DNA from: Cycloclasticus sp.
GTDB taxonomy: Bacteria; Pseudomonadota; Gammaproteobacteria; Methylococcales; Cycloclasticaceae
Direction: 5' to 3'
Length of the DNA: 64,000 nt
NCBI GenBank assembly: GCA_012959695.1
Contig: DUCS01000036.1
Span: 1 to 64,000, forward strand
Shown here: one piece after another, positions 46,779 through 57,006 of the stretch
Layout: every line of letters starts with the position of its first letter
Position numbering within the stretch: position 1 is the first letter of the stretch
The notes under the pieces: model-generated
Seen by the model: only the letters and a program-made list of their open reading frames with translations
Databases searched by the model: none
What the model was told of the DNA's origin: nothing
Translations under genes and position numbers: made by a program

Positions 46779-47596
46779 TAAAACAAATCGCTTAGGTCAA
46801 GGCAGGCCAAAAATACGGGGCCAGCAGCAATCAAACTGTCAATACGATCTAATACCCCACCGTGTCCTGGCAAAATATTGCCGCTGTCTTTAACTTTCGC
46901 ACGCCGTTTCATTAAGCTTTCAAATAAATCACCGTACACAGATACAAACGCCACAAATACGGACAGAACAACGAATAGCACGCCGTTATCCACATTAAAA
47001 TAGACCGTCCCGGCAATTGCAAAAGCCAAGCAAGTTAACAGCCCACCAATTACACCTTCTATAGATTTTCCAGGGCTAATAACCGGTGACAATTTATTTT
47101 TACCCAATGCGCGGCCGGCGAAATAGGCGCCGCTGTCTGCTATCCAAATGAGTAATAACAAATACATCAACAATTCTGGGCCCTGTTGATAATTCGTTCT
47201 AATTTGTTGTAACGAAAGAAAGGTTAGGGAAACGACCAAGAGGCCAAGCAAAATGATAAGGCCTTGTGGTACTTTTACCTCTAATAAACATTTAGGCTTG
47301 CCGATGATAAAGGCGATGAAAAGCAACCAAAAAAACAAACTGATATGCATCAGCGAATAAACAATATTGGCATCAACTTTCGTTAACAAATAAGCAACAA
47401 ATAGTGTCGCCATTGCAAAGGCCAACTTTTTGGCTGAGTTATTTATCTCGCTTAAACCACCCCATTCATATCCCGCGATAAAAACAATGATACTGAGCAC
47501 AACGACAAACGCAAAAGCATCAGCGTATAACACCACCCAAACGACAACGGGAATAAGAACAGCGGCTGTTAACAATCGCTGAATCAGACTACTCAT
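46778..47596 (-). CDS. cdsA: Phosphatidate cytidylyltransferase
   Basis: SPVISPGKSIEGVIGGLL; FESLMKRRAKVKDSGNILPGHGGVLDRIDSL. Confidence 0.98.
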   Translation of the reverse strand: MSSLIQRLLTAAVLIPVVVWVVLYADAFAFVVVLSIIVFIAGYEWGGLSEINNSAKKLAFAMATLFVAYLLTKVDANIVYSLMHISLFFWLLFIAFIIGKPKCLLEVKVPQGLIILLGLLVVSLTFLSLQQIRTNYQQGPELLMYLLLLIWIADSGAYFAGRALGKNKLSPVISPGKSIEGVIGGLLTCLAFAIAGTVYFNVDNGVLFVVLSVFVAFVSVYGDLFESLMKRRAKVKDSGNILPGHGGVLDRIDSLIAAGPVFLACLDLSDLF

Positions 47597-47598
47597 TG

Positions 47599-48372
47599 TT
47601 AAACGATTTCATTAATTTGTTCACTCGTTTGTCCAAACCTACGGTGTCGAGAAGAGAAGTTTTCAATGGCTAATTTCAAGCCATCCTGATTAAAGTCTGG
47701 CCAAAGTGTATCCGTGAAATAAAGCTCACTATAAGCGATTTGCCACAGCAAAAAATTACTGATTCTTTTCTCACCACCCGTTCTAATAAAAAGATCTGGC
47801 TCGGGCATACCCGCTGTTGATAAAAAGTTACTAATATCAAGCCCAGCAAGTGGGATATCTTTATTGATTGACTCATGCAACATACGCTGCGCTGCCTGCT
47901 CTATATCCCATTGACCGCCATAATTTGCGGCAATAATAAGTGTCAACCCTGAGTTTTTTTCAGTAAGAGATTCAACCTCAACTATTTTTTTCTGCAGTGT
48001 GGTTGAAAATTTAGATCGGTCGCCAATTATTTTCAAACGTATATTGTTTTTATGTAATCTTTTTGCCTGATTTTTAAGCGTCAACATAAACAGTGCCATT
48101 AACACATCAACCTCTTTGGCCGGCCTACGCCAATTCTCACTACTAAATGCAAAAACGGTTAGCACCTCAACACCCAATGAGGCACAAGATTCAATTGTCG
48201 CTCTTAATGCATCAACTCCGGCTTTATGCCCAACGGTTCGCGGTTTACCTCTATGCTGAGCCCAGCGTCCATTGCCATCCATAATAATGGCAATGTGTTT
48301 TGGGATATCTAGATTTACAAAATCGTTTGAATTATCTGACACAAGAAATGTACTTTCTCGGTTTATCGACAA
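47599..48372 (-). CDS. uppS: Undecaprenyl diphosphate synthase
   Basis: HIAIIMDGNGRWAQHRGKPRTVGHKAGVDALR; PDLFIRTGGEKRISNFLLWQIAYSELYF. Confidence 0.98.
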   Translation of the reverse strand: MSINRESTFLVSDNSNDFVNLDIPKHIAIIMDGNGRWAQHRGKPRTVGHKAGVDALRATIESCASLGVEVLTVFAFSSENWRRPAKEVDVLMALFMLTLKNQAKRLHKNNIRLKIIGDRSKFSTTLQKKIVEVESLTEKNSGLTLIIAANYGGQWDIEQAAQRMLHESINKDIPLAGLDISNFLSTAGMPEPDLFIRTGGEKRISNFLLWQIAYSELYFTDTLWPDFNQDGLKLAIENFSSRHRRFGQTSEQINEIV

Positions 48373-48425
48373 GCCGAGAAGTTGATGGATGTGACATTAA
48401 AAAATAACTCGGCATGGCGAAAAGA

Positions 48426-48983
48426 CTACATGGACATCAAGTCAGCTTCTTTAACATCAAGGTGTTTATCAATACCTCTAATGTGCTCATCCGTTATTTT
48501 TTGGATACTATCTTCGCCGCCATGAAGTTCGTCTTCGGTGATCATTTTTTCTTTAAGCGCTTCTTTAAACTCTGAGTTAGCATCACGACGAATATTACGC
48601 ACGGCAATTTTGGCGTTTTCAGCTTCATTTCGCACAACCTTCACAAGGTCCTTACGTCGTTCTTCTGTTAACGGCGGCATCGGCACACGAATAACGTTAC
48701 CAGCAGTTACTGGATTGAGACCCAAATCTGCCTTCATGATAGCCTTTTCCACAGGTCCAATCATCGTCGCTTCCCACGGCATAATGGACAAGGTTCTAGC
48801 GTCTTCGATATTAACCGTCGCCACTTGATTTAGCGGCGTTTCAACGTCGTAATAAGACACCATAACGTGTTCCAACAAGCTTGGGTGTGCACGCCCTGTG
48901 CGTATTTTCGTTAATGCTTTTTGGAATGACTCTACAGACTTCCCCATTCTCACGTTTCCGTCTTTAACAATATCATCAATCAT
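48426..48983 (-). CDS. frr: Ribosome recycling factor
   Basis: [45 protein letters not shown]. Confidence 0.99.
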   Translation of the reverse strand: MIDDIVKDGNVRMGKSVESFQKALTKIRTGRAHPSLLEHVMVSYYDVETPLNQVATVNIEDARTLSIMPWEATMIGPVEKAIMKADLGLNPVTAGNVIRVPMPPLTEERRKDLVKVVRNEAENAKIAVRNIRRDANSEFKEALKEKMITEDELHGGEDSIQKITDEHIRGIDKHLDVKEADLMSM

Positions 48984-48997
48984 AATTACCTCTGCCG

Positions 48998-49714
48998 TTA
49001 TTGAACTAACGTCCCTACATTTTCACCGAAAACCACACGTTTAACCGCGCCTTTATCGAAAATATTAACCACCCGCAGCGGCAATTTATGATCGCGACAA
49101 AGCACCAATGCTGTCGCATCCATCACATTAAGTCGCTGATCAATCGCCTCATCAAAACTGATGCGTGAATAAAATTTCGCATCCGGATTTTTCTTTGGGT
49201 CATCGGAATAAATACCATCAACCTTCGTTGCTTTAATAAGTAACTCAGCGTCCACTTCAATGCCCCTTAAGCTGGCAGCAGAATCCGTGGTAAAGAAAGG
49301 GTTACCCGTACCAGCTGCAAAAATTACAACCCGGCCTTTTTCAAAGTGACGAATCGCTCTTCTGCGCTTAAAGTCTTCGCACACTTGATTGATTTGAAGC
49401 GCTGACATCACCCGCACCGCTTGGCCAAGCGACTCTAATGAGTCTTGCATGGCAAGTGCGTTAATAACAGTGGCTAACATGCCCATATGGTCGCTGGTCA
49501 CTCGACCTAACACATCCGACGCAACCTCTGAGCCCCGTAAGATATTACCGCCACCAATAACCAAACCAACCTGAACGCCTAAATCACACAGCTCTTTTAC
49601 TTCTTCAGCCAATCTTAAAACGGTAGCGCCATCAATTCCGCCAGCAGAGTCGCCCATCATGGCTTCCCCGCTCAGCTTTAATAAAATTCGTTTGTACGCT
49701 AACTCGCTCATCAA
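48998..49714 (-). CDS. pyrH: UMP kinase
   Basis: [47 protein letters not shown]. Confidence 0.99.
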   Translation of the reverse strand: MMSELAYKRILLKLSGEAMMGDSAGGIDGATVLRLAEEVKELCDLGVQVGLVIGGGNILRGSEVASDVLGRVTSDHMGMLATVINALAMQDSLESLGQAVRVMSALQINQVCEDFKRRRAIRHFEKGRVVIFAAGTGNPFFTTDSAASLRGIEVDAELLIKATKVDGIYSDDPKKNPDAKFYSRISFDEAIDQRLNVMDATALVLCRDHKLPLRVVNIFDKGAVKRVVFGENVGTLVQ

Positions 49715-50599
49715 TTATTCGCCTCGTGCTTGAGCCATTACTTCTGCAGCAAAATCATCTTCTTTTTTCTCAATGCCTTCGCCCACTTCAAAGCGAACAA
49801 AAGATATAATCTTAGCATTGTTTGATTTTAATAACTGCTCAACGGTCACGTCACCATCTTTAACAAATGGCTGGCCAAGCAATGTAATTCCTTTTAAGAA
49901 TTTTTTAATTTTACCAACGATCATTTTTTCAACGATTTCTGGTGGTTTGCCGCTTTCTGCAGCCTGACTTTTAAAGATTTCTTTTTCTTTTGCAATCTCT
50001 TCAGCCGGTACTTCTGCTTCAGAAATACACATAGGCTTAATGGCCGCAATATGCATCGCAACATCTTTCGCTAGCGCAACGTCACCACCTTCCATTTCAA
50101 CTAACACGCCAATTCTAATGCCGTGCATGTACGTACCAACGATGCTGCCATCAGTTTTAATCGTTTGAAAACGTCTAACATTGATGTTTTCACCAACTTT
50201 AGCGATTAACTGACGTCTTTTCTCATCAACCGTAAGTGATTCACCGGTTACTTCTGTTGCATTTAAAGCATCTACATCAGCCATGTCGTTATTAACAACG
50301 GTATTTGCAACAGCTGCTGTAAAGTCTAAGAAGTCATCACCTTTTGAAACAAAATCAGTTTCGCTATTAATTTCTACGATAGATGTTGATGATGCATCGC
50401 CTGACGTTGCAATAGCAATAATGCCTTCGGCGGCTATACGGCCCGCTTTTTTATCGGCTTTAGCCATGCCTGATTTACGCATATTTTCGATAGCAACTTC
50501 TAAATCACCACCTGTTTCAACTAATGCTTTTTTGCATTCCATCATGCCAGAACCGGTTCTTTCACGTAGTTCTTTCACCATTGACGCTGTTACACTCAT
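49715..50599 (-). CDS. tsf: Elongation factor Ts
   Basis: [52 protein letters not shown]. Confidence 0.99.
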   Translation of the reverse strand: MSVTASMVKELRERTGSGMMECKKALVETGGDLEVAIENMRKSGMAKADKKAGRIAAEGIIAIATSGDASSTSIVEINSETDFVSKGDDFLDFTAAVANTVVNNDMADVDALNATEVTGESLTVDEKRRQLIAKVGENINVRRFQTIKTDGSIVGTYMHGIRIGVLVEMEGGDVALAKDVAMHIAAIKPMCISEAEVPAEEIAKEKEIFKSQAAESGKPPEIVEKMIVGKIKKFLKGITLLGQPFVKDGDVTVEQLLKSNNAKIISFVRFEVGEGIEKKEDDFAAEVMAQARGE

Positions 50600-50629
50600 T
50601 TTGTATACCTCTATTGATTAATTTATTGT

Positions 50630-50655
50630 AAAAACGCCCCCTATCGGAGGCGTTC
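50630..50655 (-). terminator. Intrinsic terminator/attenuator between rpsB and tsf
   Basis: Minus strand AACGCCTCCGATAGGGGGCGTTTTTAC: GC-rich stem with GATA loop and U-tract. Confidence 0.85.
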
Positions 50656-50679
50656 AATCTTAGTTTTTAAACAGAACGA

Positions 50680-51543
50680 TTAACTTTCTTCGTTAGCTTT
50701 TTTAGTCTCTATTTTAGCTTCTGTTTTTTCTTCAACTTTAGGTTCTTTTTTAACGGCTGCTTTTTTAACAACCGCTTTTTTTGCTGGGGCTTTCTTCTTT
50801 GCAACTGGTTTGTCACCAATAGCTTTAGCCACTTCTTTATTTTCAACCAACTCTTTAATAACACTCGCTTTGCCTTCAAGGATTGCACCTGCAAAACTTT
50901 GGCAATACAGTGTTAAGGCTCTAATTGAATCGTCATTACCAGGGATAACGTAATCAACATCAATCGGCTTATTGTTTGTATCAACGATACCAATCACAGG
51001 AATACCTAATTTAGCGGCTTCTTTAATTGCGATTTTTTCGTAACCAACGTCCATCACTAAAATGGCATCTGGTGGGCCTTTTATTTCTTTAATACCACCG
51101 ACACTGCGTTCCAACTTATCAAGTTGACGCATAAATTTAAGGCCTTCTTTCTTGCTGAAACGTTCTAACCCACCGTTTTCACGCATTGCTTCAAGCTCTT
51201 TTAAACGGTTGATTGATTTTTTGATTGTACCAAAGTTTGTCAACATTCCACCTAACCAACGGTGGTCTACATAAGGCATGTTGCAACGTTTCGCTTCAGT
51301 TGAAACTGTTTTACGAGCTGCTTTCTTTGTGCCCACAAACATAATGGTGCCTTTATTTGCCGCTAACTTGTTTATAAAGTTCAGCGCATCATTAAATAAC
51401 GGCAATGTTTTTTCTAAGTTAATAATATGAATCTTGCCGCGCTCACCAAAGATGTAAGGGGCCATTTTAGGATTCCAGTATCTCGTTTGATGACCAAAAT
51501 GAACACCGGCTTCGAGCATTTCACGTATTGTGATTTTAGACAT
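50680..51543 (-). CDS. rpsB: 30S ribosomal protein S2 with Lys/Ala/Glu-rich C-terminal extension
   Basis: [36 protein letters not shown]-terminal [27 protein letters not shown]... Confidence 0.99.
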   Translation of the reverse strand: MSKITIREMLEAGVHFGHQTRYWNPKMAPYIFGERGKIHIINLEKTLPLFNDALNFINKLAANKGTIMFVGTKKAARKTVSTEAKRCNMPYVDHRWLGGMLTNFGTIKKSINRLKELEAMRENGGLERFSKKEGLKFMRQLDKLERSVGGIKEIKGPPDAILVMDVGYEKIAIKEAAKLGIPVIGIVDTNNKPIDVDYVIPGNDDSIRALTLYCQSFAGAILEGKASVIKELVENKEVAKAIGDKPVAKKKAPAKKAVVKKAAVKKEPKVEEKTEAKIETKKANEES

Positions 51544-51575
51544 TTCTTTTACTTCCTTTTCATTGTTATAGCCGA

Positions 51576-51655
51576 CCAGTTAAACTGGACTAACTCGGGT
51601 TATTACTACCACACATCCCAAACGGTAACTTGATGTGACTCAAGCACCCTACCGT
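51576..51655 (-). ncRNA. Structured rpsB 5' leader (candidate S2 autoregulatory element)
   Basis: Minus strand nested hairpin ACGGTA-gggtg-CTTGA-gtcaca-TCAAG-t-TACCGT and hairpin CCAGTTTAACTGG upstream of the SD and rpsB. Confidence 0.65.
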
Positions 51656-51697
51656 ATATGTTGATGCATGTGATCGTATTGCCAAAAGTGGCGTCGC

Positions 51698-51726
51698 TTT
51701 ATACCATATTTAGCTGAAAGCGGCAA
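51698..51726 (-). promoter_or_regulatory. rpsB promoter with GC-rich discriminator
   Basis: Minus strand TTGCCG-N17-TATAAA followed by GCGACGCC. Confidence 0.65.
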
Positions 51727-51841
51727 TTTAAAACGTAAAAATCACGCGGTACCCGTAAGCCGAAAAACCCGTATATAGGCTGTTTAAAGCGTTATAATTG
51801 CAACAATGAGCACATAACTGACACGGGTAAATACTTTCAAT

Positions 51842-52645
51842 ATGAGCATTACATTAAAAACAGCCGACGAAATTGAGAAAATGCGGGCCGCTGGACGCTT
51901 AGGCGCTGAAGTACTCGAAATGATCGCTGAATATGTTGTGCCGGGTGTAACGACTGAAGAATTGGATGCGCGTTGTCACGAGTTTATGATCAACACACAA
52001 AAAACCATACCGGCTCCACTAAATTATCATGGCTTTCCTAAGTCGATTTGCACATCGGTCAACCACCAAGTTTGTCATGGTATTCCCAGCCATAAAACGT
52101 TAAAAAAAGGTGACGTCGTTAATATCGATATTACCGTTATTAAAAATGAATTTCATGGTGATACCAGTGAAATGTTTGTCGTTGGCGAAGCCAGTATTTT
52201 AGCCAACCGCCTTATAGAGACAACACAAAAAGCCTTATACCTTGGCATCAGCATGGTTAAACCCGGTGTAAAGCTTGGTGATATCGGCCATGCCATCCAA
52301 ACATTTGCCGAAAGCAAACGTTATTCTGTGGTGCGTGAATACTGTGGTCATGGCATTGGGCGAGTCTTTCATGAAGAACCGCAAGTCTTACACTACGGTA
52401 AACCAGGTACAGGCATTACCTTAGAAGAAGGCATGACTTTTACCATCGAACCAATGATTAACGCCGGCAAAAGACACGTGAAGGTCTTATCCGATGATTG
52501 GACAGTGGTGACAAAAGACCGCAGCTTATCCGCACAATTCGAACACACACTCGCCGTCACAGCGAACGGTTTTGAAATATTCACTGTGCGTAACAATGAA
52601 ACTATCGAACCGACGTATATTCCTCCCGAGCATTTCAGTTCATGA
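51842..52645 (+). CDS. map: Type I methionine aminopeptidase
   Basis: EYCGHGIGRVFHEEPQVLHYG; MTFTIEPMINAGKRHVKVLSDDWTVVTKD. Confidence 0.99.
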   Translation: MSITLKTADEIEKMRAAGRLGAEVLEMIAEYVVPGVTTEELDARCHEFMINTQKTIPAPLNYHGFPKSICTSVNHQVCHGIPSHKTLKKGDVVNIDITVIKNEFHGDTSEMFVVGEASILANRLIETTQKALYLGISMVKPGVKLGDIGHAIQTFAESKRYSVVREYCGHGIGRVFHEEPQVLHYGKPGTGITLEEGMTFTIEPMINAGKRHVKVLSDDWTVVTKDRSLSAQFEHTLAVTANGFEIFTVRNNETIEPTYIPPEHFSS

Positions 52646-55254
52646 ACACTCTGTCTACTGCGGATAACAGAGCACCCTACAATACCACTGAAATTAAAAC
52701 CCTTATCCAGACGTTTAACGAAGGTCATCTCGAACGAGCAAAATCTGATGTAATTATTGAAGTATTGCTTGAGGAACGCAGCGACTTTATTGACCTTTTA
52801 TTAACGAATTGTTGGGCTGACATTTTAGGTGAGCACCGTAATAATATTGCCCTTATTGCTACCGGTGGTTATGGCCGCTCTGAACTACACCCCTTTTCAG
52901 ACATCGATTTACTGATTATTTTCGATGAGCAATCTTTTGAGCAATGCAAAACGTCACTCGAATCATTTTCAACCTACTTATGGGATATCGGGTTAAAACC
53001 GGGCCTGAGCGTGAGAACTATTGATGATTGCATAGAACAGTCCAAACTTGATGTAACCGTCATTACAAACTTGATGGAATCCCGACTTATTACCGGCTCT
53101 GAATCACTGTTTGAATTAATGCAAACTGAAACATCTGCGGACAATATCTGGCCAGCCGTTGATTTTTATCACGAAAAAGTAACTGAGCAACACAAAAGGC
53201 ATTTGAAGTTTGGTGACACAGCTTACAACCTAGAACCCGATATAAAAGAAGGTCCCGGTGGACTTCGAGATATTCAAACAATTCAATGGATTACACAACG
53301 TTATTTTGGTTCAAGCTCATTAGGCGAATTAGTCAATCACGCCTTCTTAACTAAAAGCGAATACCGCCTACTGATTAAAGGCCAGCGCTTTCTTTGGAAG
53401 GTGCGTTTCGAGCTACACATACTCGCTAACCGTCCAGAAAATCGTCTGTTATTTGATTACCAAAAAAGCTTGGCACTGGCCTTTGGTTTTGAAGACGGTG
53501 ACAACAACCTCGCCGTAGAGGGTTTCATGCAGCAGTATTACCGAACTGTGATGGACCTTGAACGAATCAATGAGCTTATCTTGCAGATATTTAGTGAGGC
53601 GATGGAAAATAAGGCAATGAGCGTTGCTTCTATCAACGAGTCATTTCGTATCGTTAACGACGATATCGAAGTAACACACCCCAACACTTTCAAAACAACA
53701 CCAACAGCATTGTTAGATATTTTCCTTCAATTGCAAAAAAATGAAGCCATCAAAGGCGTGCGCTCTGCCACCATTCGCTTAATACGCGAAAACTTACATT
53801 TAATAGACGAAGACTTTCGGTCAAACCCCGAAGCACAAACACTTTTTTTAGACATTATCCGCCAACCGCAAGGCATTACTCATCAATTCAGACGAATGAA
53901 CCGTTATGGCGTATTAGCCGCGTACATTCCTGCTTTTGATGACATTATTGGACGCATGCAATATGACCTATTTCATGCTTATACCGTCGATCAGCACACT
54001 CTCTTCATTGTTAGAAACTTACGCCGCTTTGCGCTTGAAAAGCATCGCAATGAACTGCCCCATTGTTTTGACGTATTCAAACAAATTAACAAACCTGAAC
54101 TGCTCTATTTAGCCGGCCTATTCCACGATATTGCCAAAGGCCGCGGTGGTAATCATGCTGATTTAGGTATGCACGATGCCATCGATTTTTGCAAACAACA
54201 TGGCTACAACTCGTATGACACTGGCCTAGTCGGCTGGCTAGTAAAAAATCATTTGCTCATGTCAATGACCGCTCAGAAAAAAGACATTAACGACCCTGTC
54301 ATTATTCAAAAATTCGCTTCTAAAATGGGCAGTTTAGAATATTTAGATTATCTCTATTTACTGACGGTTGCAGATATAAGAGCAACCAACCCAACACTTT
54401 GGAATGACTGGAAAGGTTCGTTATTAAAAGAGCTGCATGGCAATACACACAAGCTTCTTAGACGTGGTCTGCAAACATCCACACAAGACGACGATATTAA
54501 AGAAATGCAATATCAAGCTAGGCGTGGCCTTAAAAAACGTGGTTTAAGCGATGACAAAATCGACGCCGTTTGGAGCACCATCAGCAAAAATTATTTTTCA
54601 AGGTTCTCGGTAGAAGACAGTATCTGGCATACCTTGGCTATTTCATCGTGCTCAGCAGACGAACTGCCACTGGTTTTATTGCGCCCACAAACAAAGCGTG
54701 GCGGCGCGGAATTATTTATGTACGTCAATGACCGCAGCGGCATGTTCGCAGTTTGCACCGCCACTCTCGATCAACTTGGCTTAAACATACTGGATGCGCG
54801 CATTATTTCAACCCACGAAGGTATCGCTCTTATTAGCTTTCATGTGCTTGAAAGCCACGGCACTCCAATCCCTGATTTATCTCGCGAGCAATTAATCGTT
54901 AACGTCTTACGCAATAACTTAATCAATCCTGACCAAGCAGTGCTGACAGTAGATAGGCATAAATCTCGCCAATCCAAACATTTTGAAATAGAAACCATTA
55001 TCACTTTCAAGGAAGACCACAAACGACGTTACAACATACTAGAAATAGAAACCCAAGATGAACCAGGCGTATTATCAATTATCGGCCAATGTTTTAGCGT
55101 CTGTAAATTAAATGTTCGAAATGCCAAAATAGCCACCATCGGTAGTCAAGCTATTGATGTTTTTTACTTAACCAATGACGCTGGAAAAATGATCGAAGAT
55201 TCAGCCACCTTGGAACAACTAAAACAGCTTTTACTGGAAAAACTATCCGAATAG
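52642..55254 (+). CDS. glnD: [Protein-PII] uridylyltransferase/uridylyl-removing enzyme GlnD
   Basis: NT domain GGYGRSELHPFSDIDLLII; HD motif LYLAGLFHDIAKGRGGNHADLG; two C-terminal ACT domains. Confidence 0.99.
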   Translation: MNTLSTADNRAPYNTTEIKTLIQTFNEGHLERAKSDVIIEVLLEERSDFIDLLLTNCWADILGEHRNNIALIATGGYGRSELHPFSDIDLLIIFDEQSFEQCKTSLESFSTYLWDIGLKPGLSVRTIDDCIEQSKLDVTVITNLMESRLITGSESLFELMQTETSADNIWPAVDFYHEKVTEQHKRHLKFGDTAYNLEPDIKEGPGGLRDIQTIQWITQRYFGSSSLGELVNHAFLTKSEYRLLIKGQRFLWKVRFELHILANRPENRLLFDYQKSLALAFGFEDGDNNLAVEGFMQQYYRTVMDLERINELILQIFSEAMENKAMSVASINESFRIVNDDIEVTHPNTFKTTPTALLDIFLQLQKNEAIKGVRSATIRLIRENLHLIDEDFRSNPEAQTLFLDIIRQPQGITHQFRRMNRYGVLAAYIPAFDDIIGRMQYDLFHAYTVDQHTLFIVRNLRRFALEKHRNELPHCFDVFKQINKPELLYLAGLFHDIAKGRGGNHADLGMHDAIDFCKQHGYNSYDTGLVGWLVKNHLLMSMTAQKKDINDPVIIQKFASKMGSLEYLDYLYLLTVADIRATNPTLWNDWKGSLLKELHGNTHKLLRRGLQTSTQDDDIKEMQYQARRGLKKRGLSDDKIDAVWSTISKNYFSRFSVEDSIWHTLAISSCSADELPLVLLRPQTKRGGAELFMYVNDRSGMFAVCTATLDQLGLNILDARIISTHEGIALISFHVLESHGTPIPDLSREQLIVNVLRNNLINPDQAVLTVDRHKSRQSKHFEIETIITFKEDHKRRYNILEIETQDEPGVLSIIGQCFSVCKLNVRNAKIATIGSQAIDVFYLTNDAGKMIEDSATLEQLKQLLLEKLSE

Positions 55255-55956
55255 TTAGGCGCAATTTTTAACTTTATTGCGATTATATTTTTTAGCTAAA
55301 ACATCAGGGTGAACGTTAAAGAAATACGCCCATCGTAAACGCCACATTAAAAACACCGTCTTTAAAACACCCCACTCAACCCAACGACGGCTTGAAGTAA
55401 TAACTCGTTGCTTCAAACAAATAGGAGCGGATAAGTTTTTGAGTATTTTACTGATAGCGACATCTTCCATTAACGAGATTTCGGGGAACCCTCCCACTCG
55501 CTCAAACAAACTTTTTGAAACAAACATAGCTTGATCGCCTGTCACAATGGATGTTAGGCGAGAACGCCAATTCATCATCATTTCTATTACTCTAAATATC
55601 AACTTTTGGCTGTCTAATTTAACGTCAAAACGCCCCCAATAAACGTGACTATTTCGATGCGCTAGCAACAATTCATATGCATCACCGGGTAGCAGCGTAT
55701 CAGCATGTAAAAACAACAACACATTTCCGTTAGCAAACTGAGCGCCTGCATTTAACTGATTTGCTCTGCCCGCTTCAGCGTGAACAACTTGAACATTAAA
55801 TTGCTTAGCAATCTGTAACGTTGCATCTGTACTACCGCCATCGACAACAATAATTTCCACGCCCTTTTCTCTCAGGGACTGTAAAGACCTTAATGTTTTT
55901 GGTAACGCTGCCTCTTCATTCAACGTCGGGATAATGATAGAAACATCGACCATCAA
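55255..55956 (-). CDS. TIGR04283-like glycosyltransferase (arsenosugar-cluster associated)
   Basis: GT2 motifs SIIIPTLNEEAALPKTLRSLQ, IIVVDGGSTDAT, LFLHADTLLP, TGDQAMFV, FPEISLMEDVAISKIL; 4-nt overlap with the upstream methyltransferase gene. Confidence 0.88.
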   Translation of the reverse strand: MMVDVSIIIPTLNEEAALPKTLRSLQSLREKGVEIIVVDGGSTDATLQIAKQFNVQVVHAEAGRANQLNAGAQFANGNVLLFLHADTLLPGDAYELLLAHRNSHVYWGRFDVKLDSQKLIFRVIEMMMNWRSRLTSIVTGDQAMFVSKSLFERVGGFPEISLMEDVAISKILKNLSAPICLKQRVITSSRRWVEWGVLKTVFLMWRLRWAYFFNVHPDVLAKKYNRNKVKNCA

Positions 55957-56996
55957 CAGCAGGAACCACCTTCTTTTGCATTGCTGTGTGCGCTGCCTTT
56001 AGTTTCGCTCGCTGGACGTAATGTGCCGGCTGGGGCGCACCATTCAACGCCGTCTGTTTGTTGCGACGGGTTAATACCTATAAAGTCGTCACCATACGGC
56101 CCACTGGTTAAAAAGTTATACGTACGCTCACATATGGCCATGCGTTTGCCGCGGTAAAACACATGCCCTTCATCATCGGTGGTTTCTGCATAGGGGCCTT
56201 TGTAAATAACCGCGTGCCCTTTATCGATACACGGCACGTCTTCGCCTTTAACAGCAGTAATAGTCACAGAACGGAACTCGATACCTTCAACCACTTGCCA
56301 AGGTTCTGCATCCCATTTGTCACATTTCACGGCTCTAAATCCGGCTTGTTTAAAGCTTTCTAAAAATTCATCTTCCAAAAAAGAACCTGAAATACAGCCA
56401 GACCATAATTCAGGATCAGCTTTTAAATGTTCGGGTATTTCTTCATCCGCAACAATATCAGACATCGCAATTCGGCCACCTGGTTTTACAACACGGAATA
56501 TTTCATCAACTAGCTGTTTTTTATCACTGTCGTTCACTAGATTAAGTACACAGTTCGATAACACTAAATCCACTGAGTCATCTGCGATCATTGGTTCAAC
56601 GCTGTTAGGATTGTCTAAGGCAAGTGACAAATCCTGAATTTGCCCTTTAACAAAACTCACCTTATCTCCGCCAAATTTCTCTGCCATTTCGGGCTGATAC
56701 TTTCTGGCTAATGCCAACATTTCGTCGTTCATATCCACGCCAATCACTCGGCCTGTTTCACCGACCAGTTGCGCAGCCATATAACAAATTTTTCCTGAAC
56801 CTGACCCCAAATCCAATACCACATCACCGTCTTGAACATAACGAGATGGATCGCCACAGCCGTAGTCTTTTTCAATGACTTCTTTGGGTAACATCGCCAG
56901 TAAAGACGCATCGTAATCCACTGGACAACATAGCGCAGGCTGAACCGCTTCCGCGCCTTCGGTATATCGTTCTACTACGCTTTCTTTCATGTCCAT
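55953..56996 (-). CDS. arsM: ArsM-like arsenite S-adenosylmethionine methyltransferase
   Basis: ERYTEGAEAVQPALCCPVDYD; SAM motif VVLDLGSGSGKICYMAAQLVG; conserved Cys contexts KICY, SNCVLNLV, SGCISGSF; C-terminal GGSCC. Confidence 0.87.
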   Translation of the reverse strand: MDMKESVVERYTEGAEAVQPALCCPVDYDASLLAMLPKEVIEKDYGCGDPSRYVQDGDVVLDLGSGSGKICYMAAQLVGETGRVIGVDMNDEMLALARKYQPEMAEKFGGDKVSFVKGQIQDLSLALDNPNSVEPMIADDSVDLVLSNCVLNLVNDSDKKQLVDEIFRVVKPGGRIAMSDIVADEEIPEHLKADPELWSGCISGSFLEDEFLESFKQAGFRAVKCDKWDAEPWQVVEGIEFRSVTITAVKGEDVPCIDKGHAVIYKGPYAETTDDEGHVFYRGKRMAICERTYNFLTSGPYGDDFIGINPSQQTDGVEWCAPAGTLRPASETKGSAHSNAKEGGSCC

Positions 56997-57006
56997 GTAA
57001 TTTCCT

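Noticed and set aside
50709-50894. Lys-rich 61-aa ORF overlapping the rpsB 3' end
   Set aside because: Alternate-frame artefact of the low-complexity KKA-encoding tract in rpsB.
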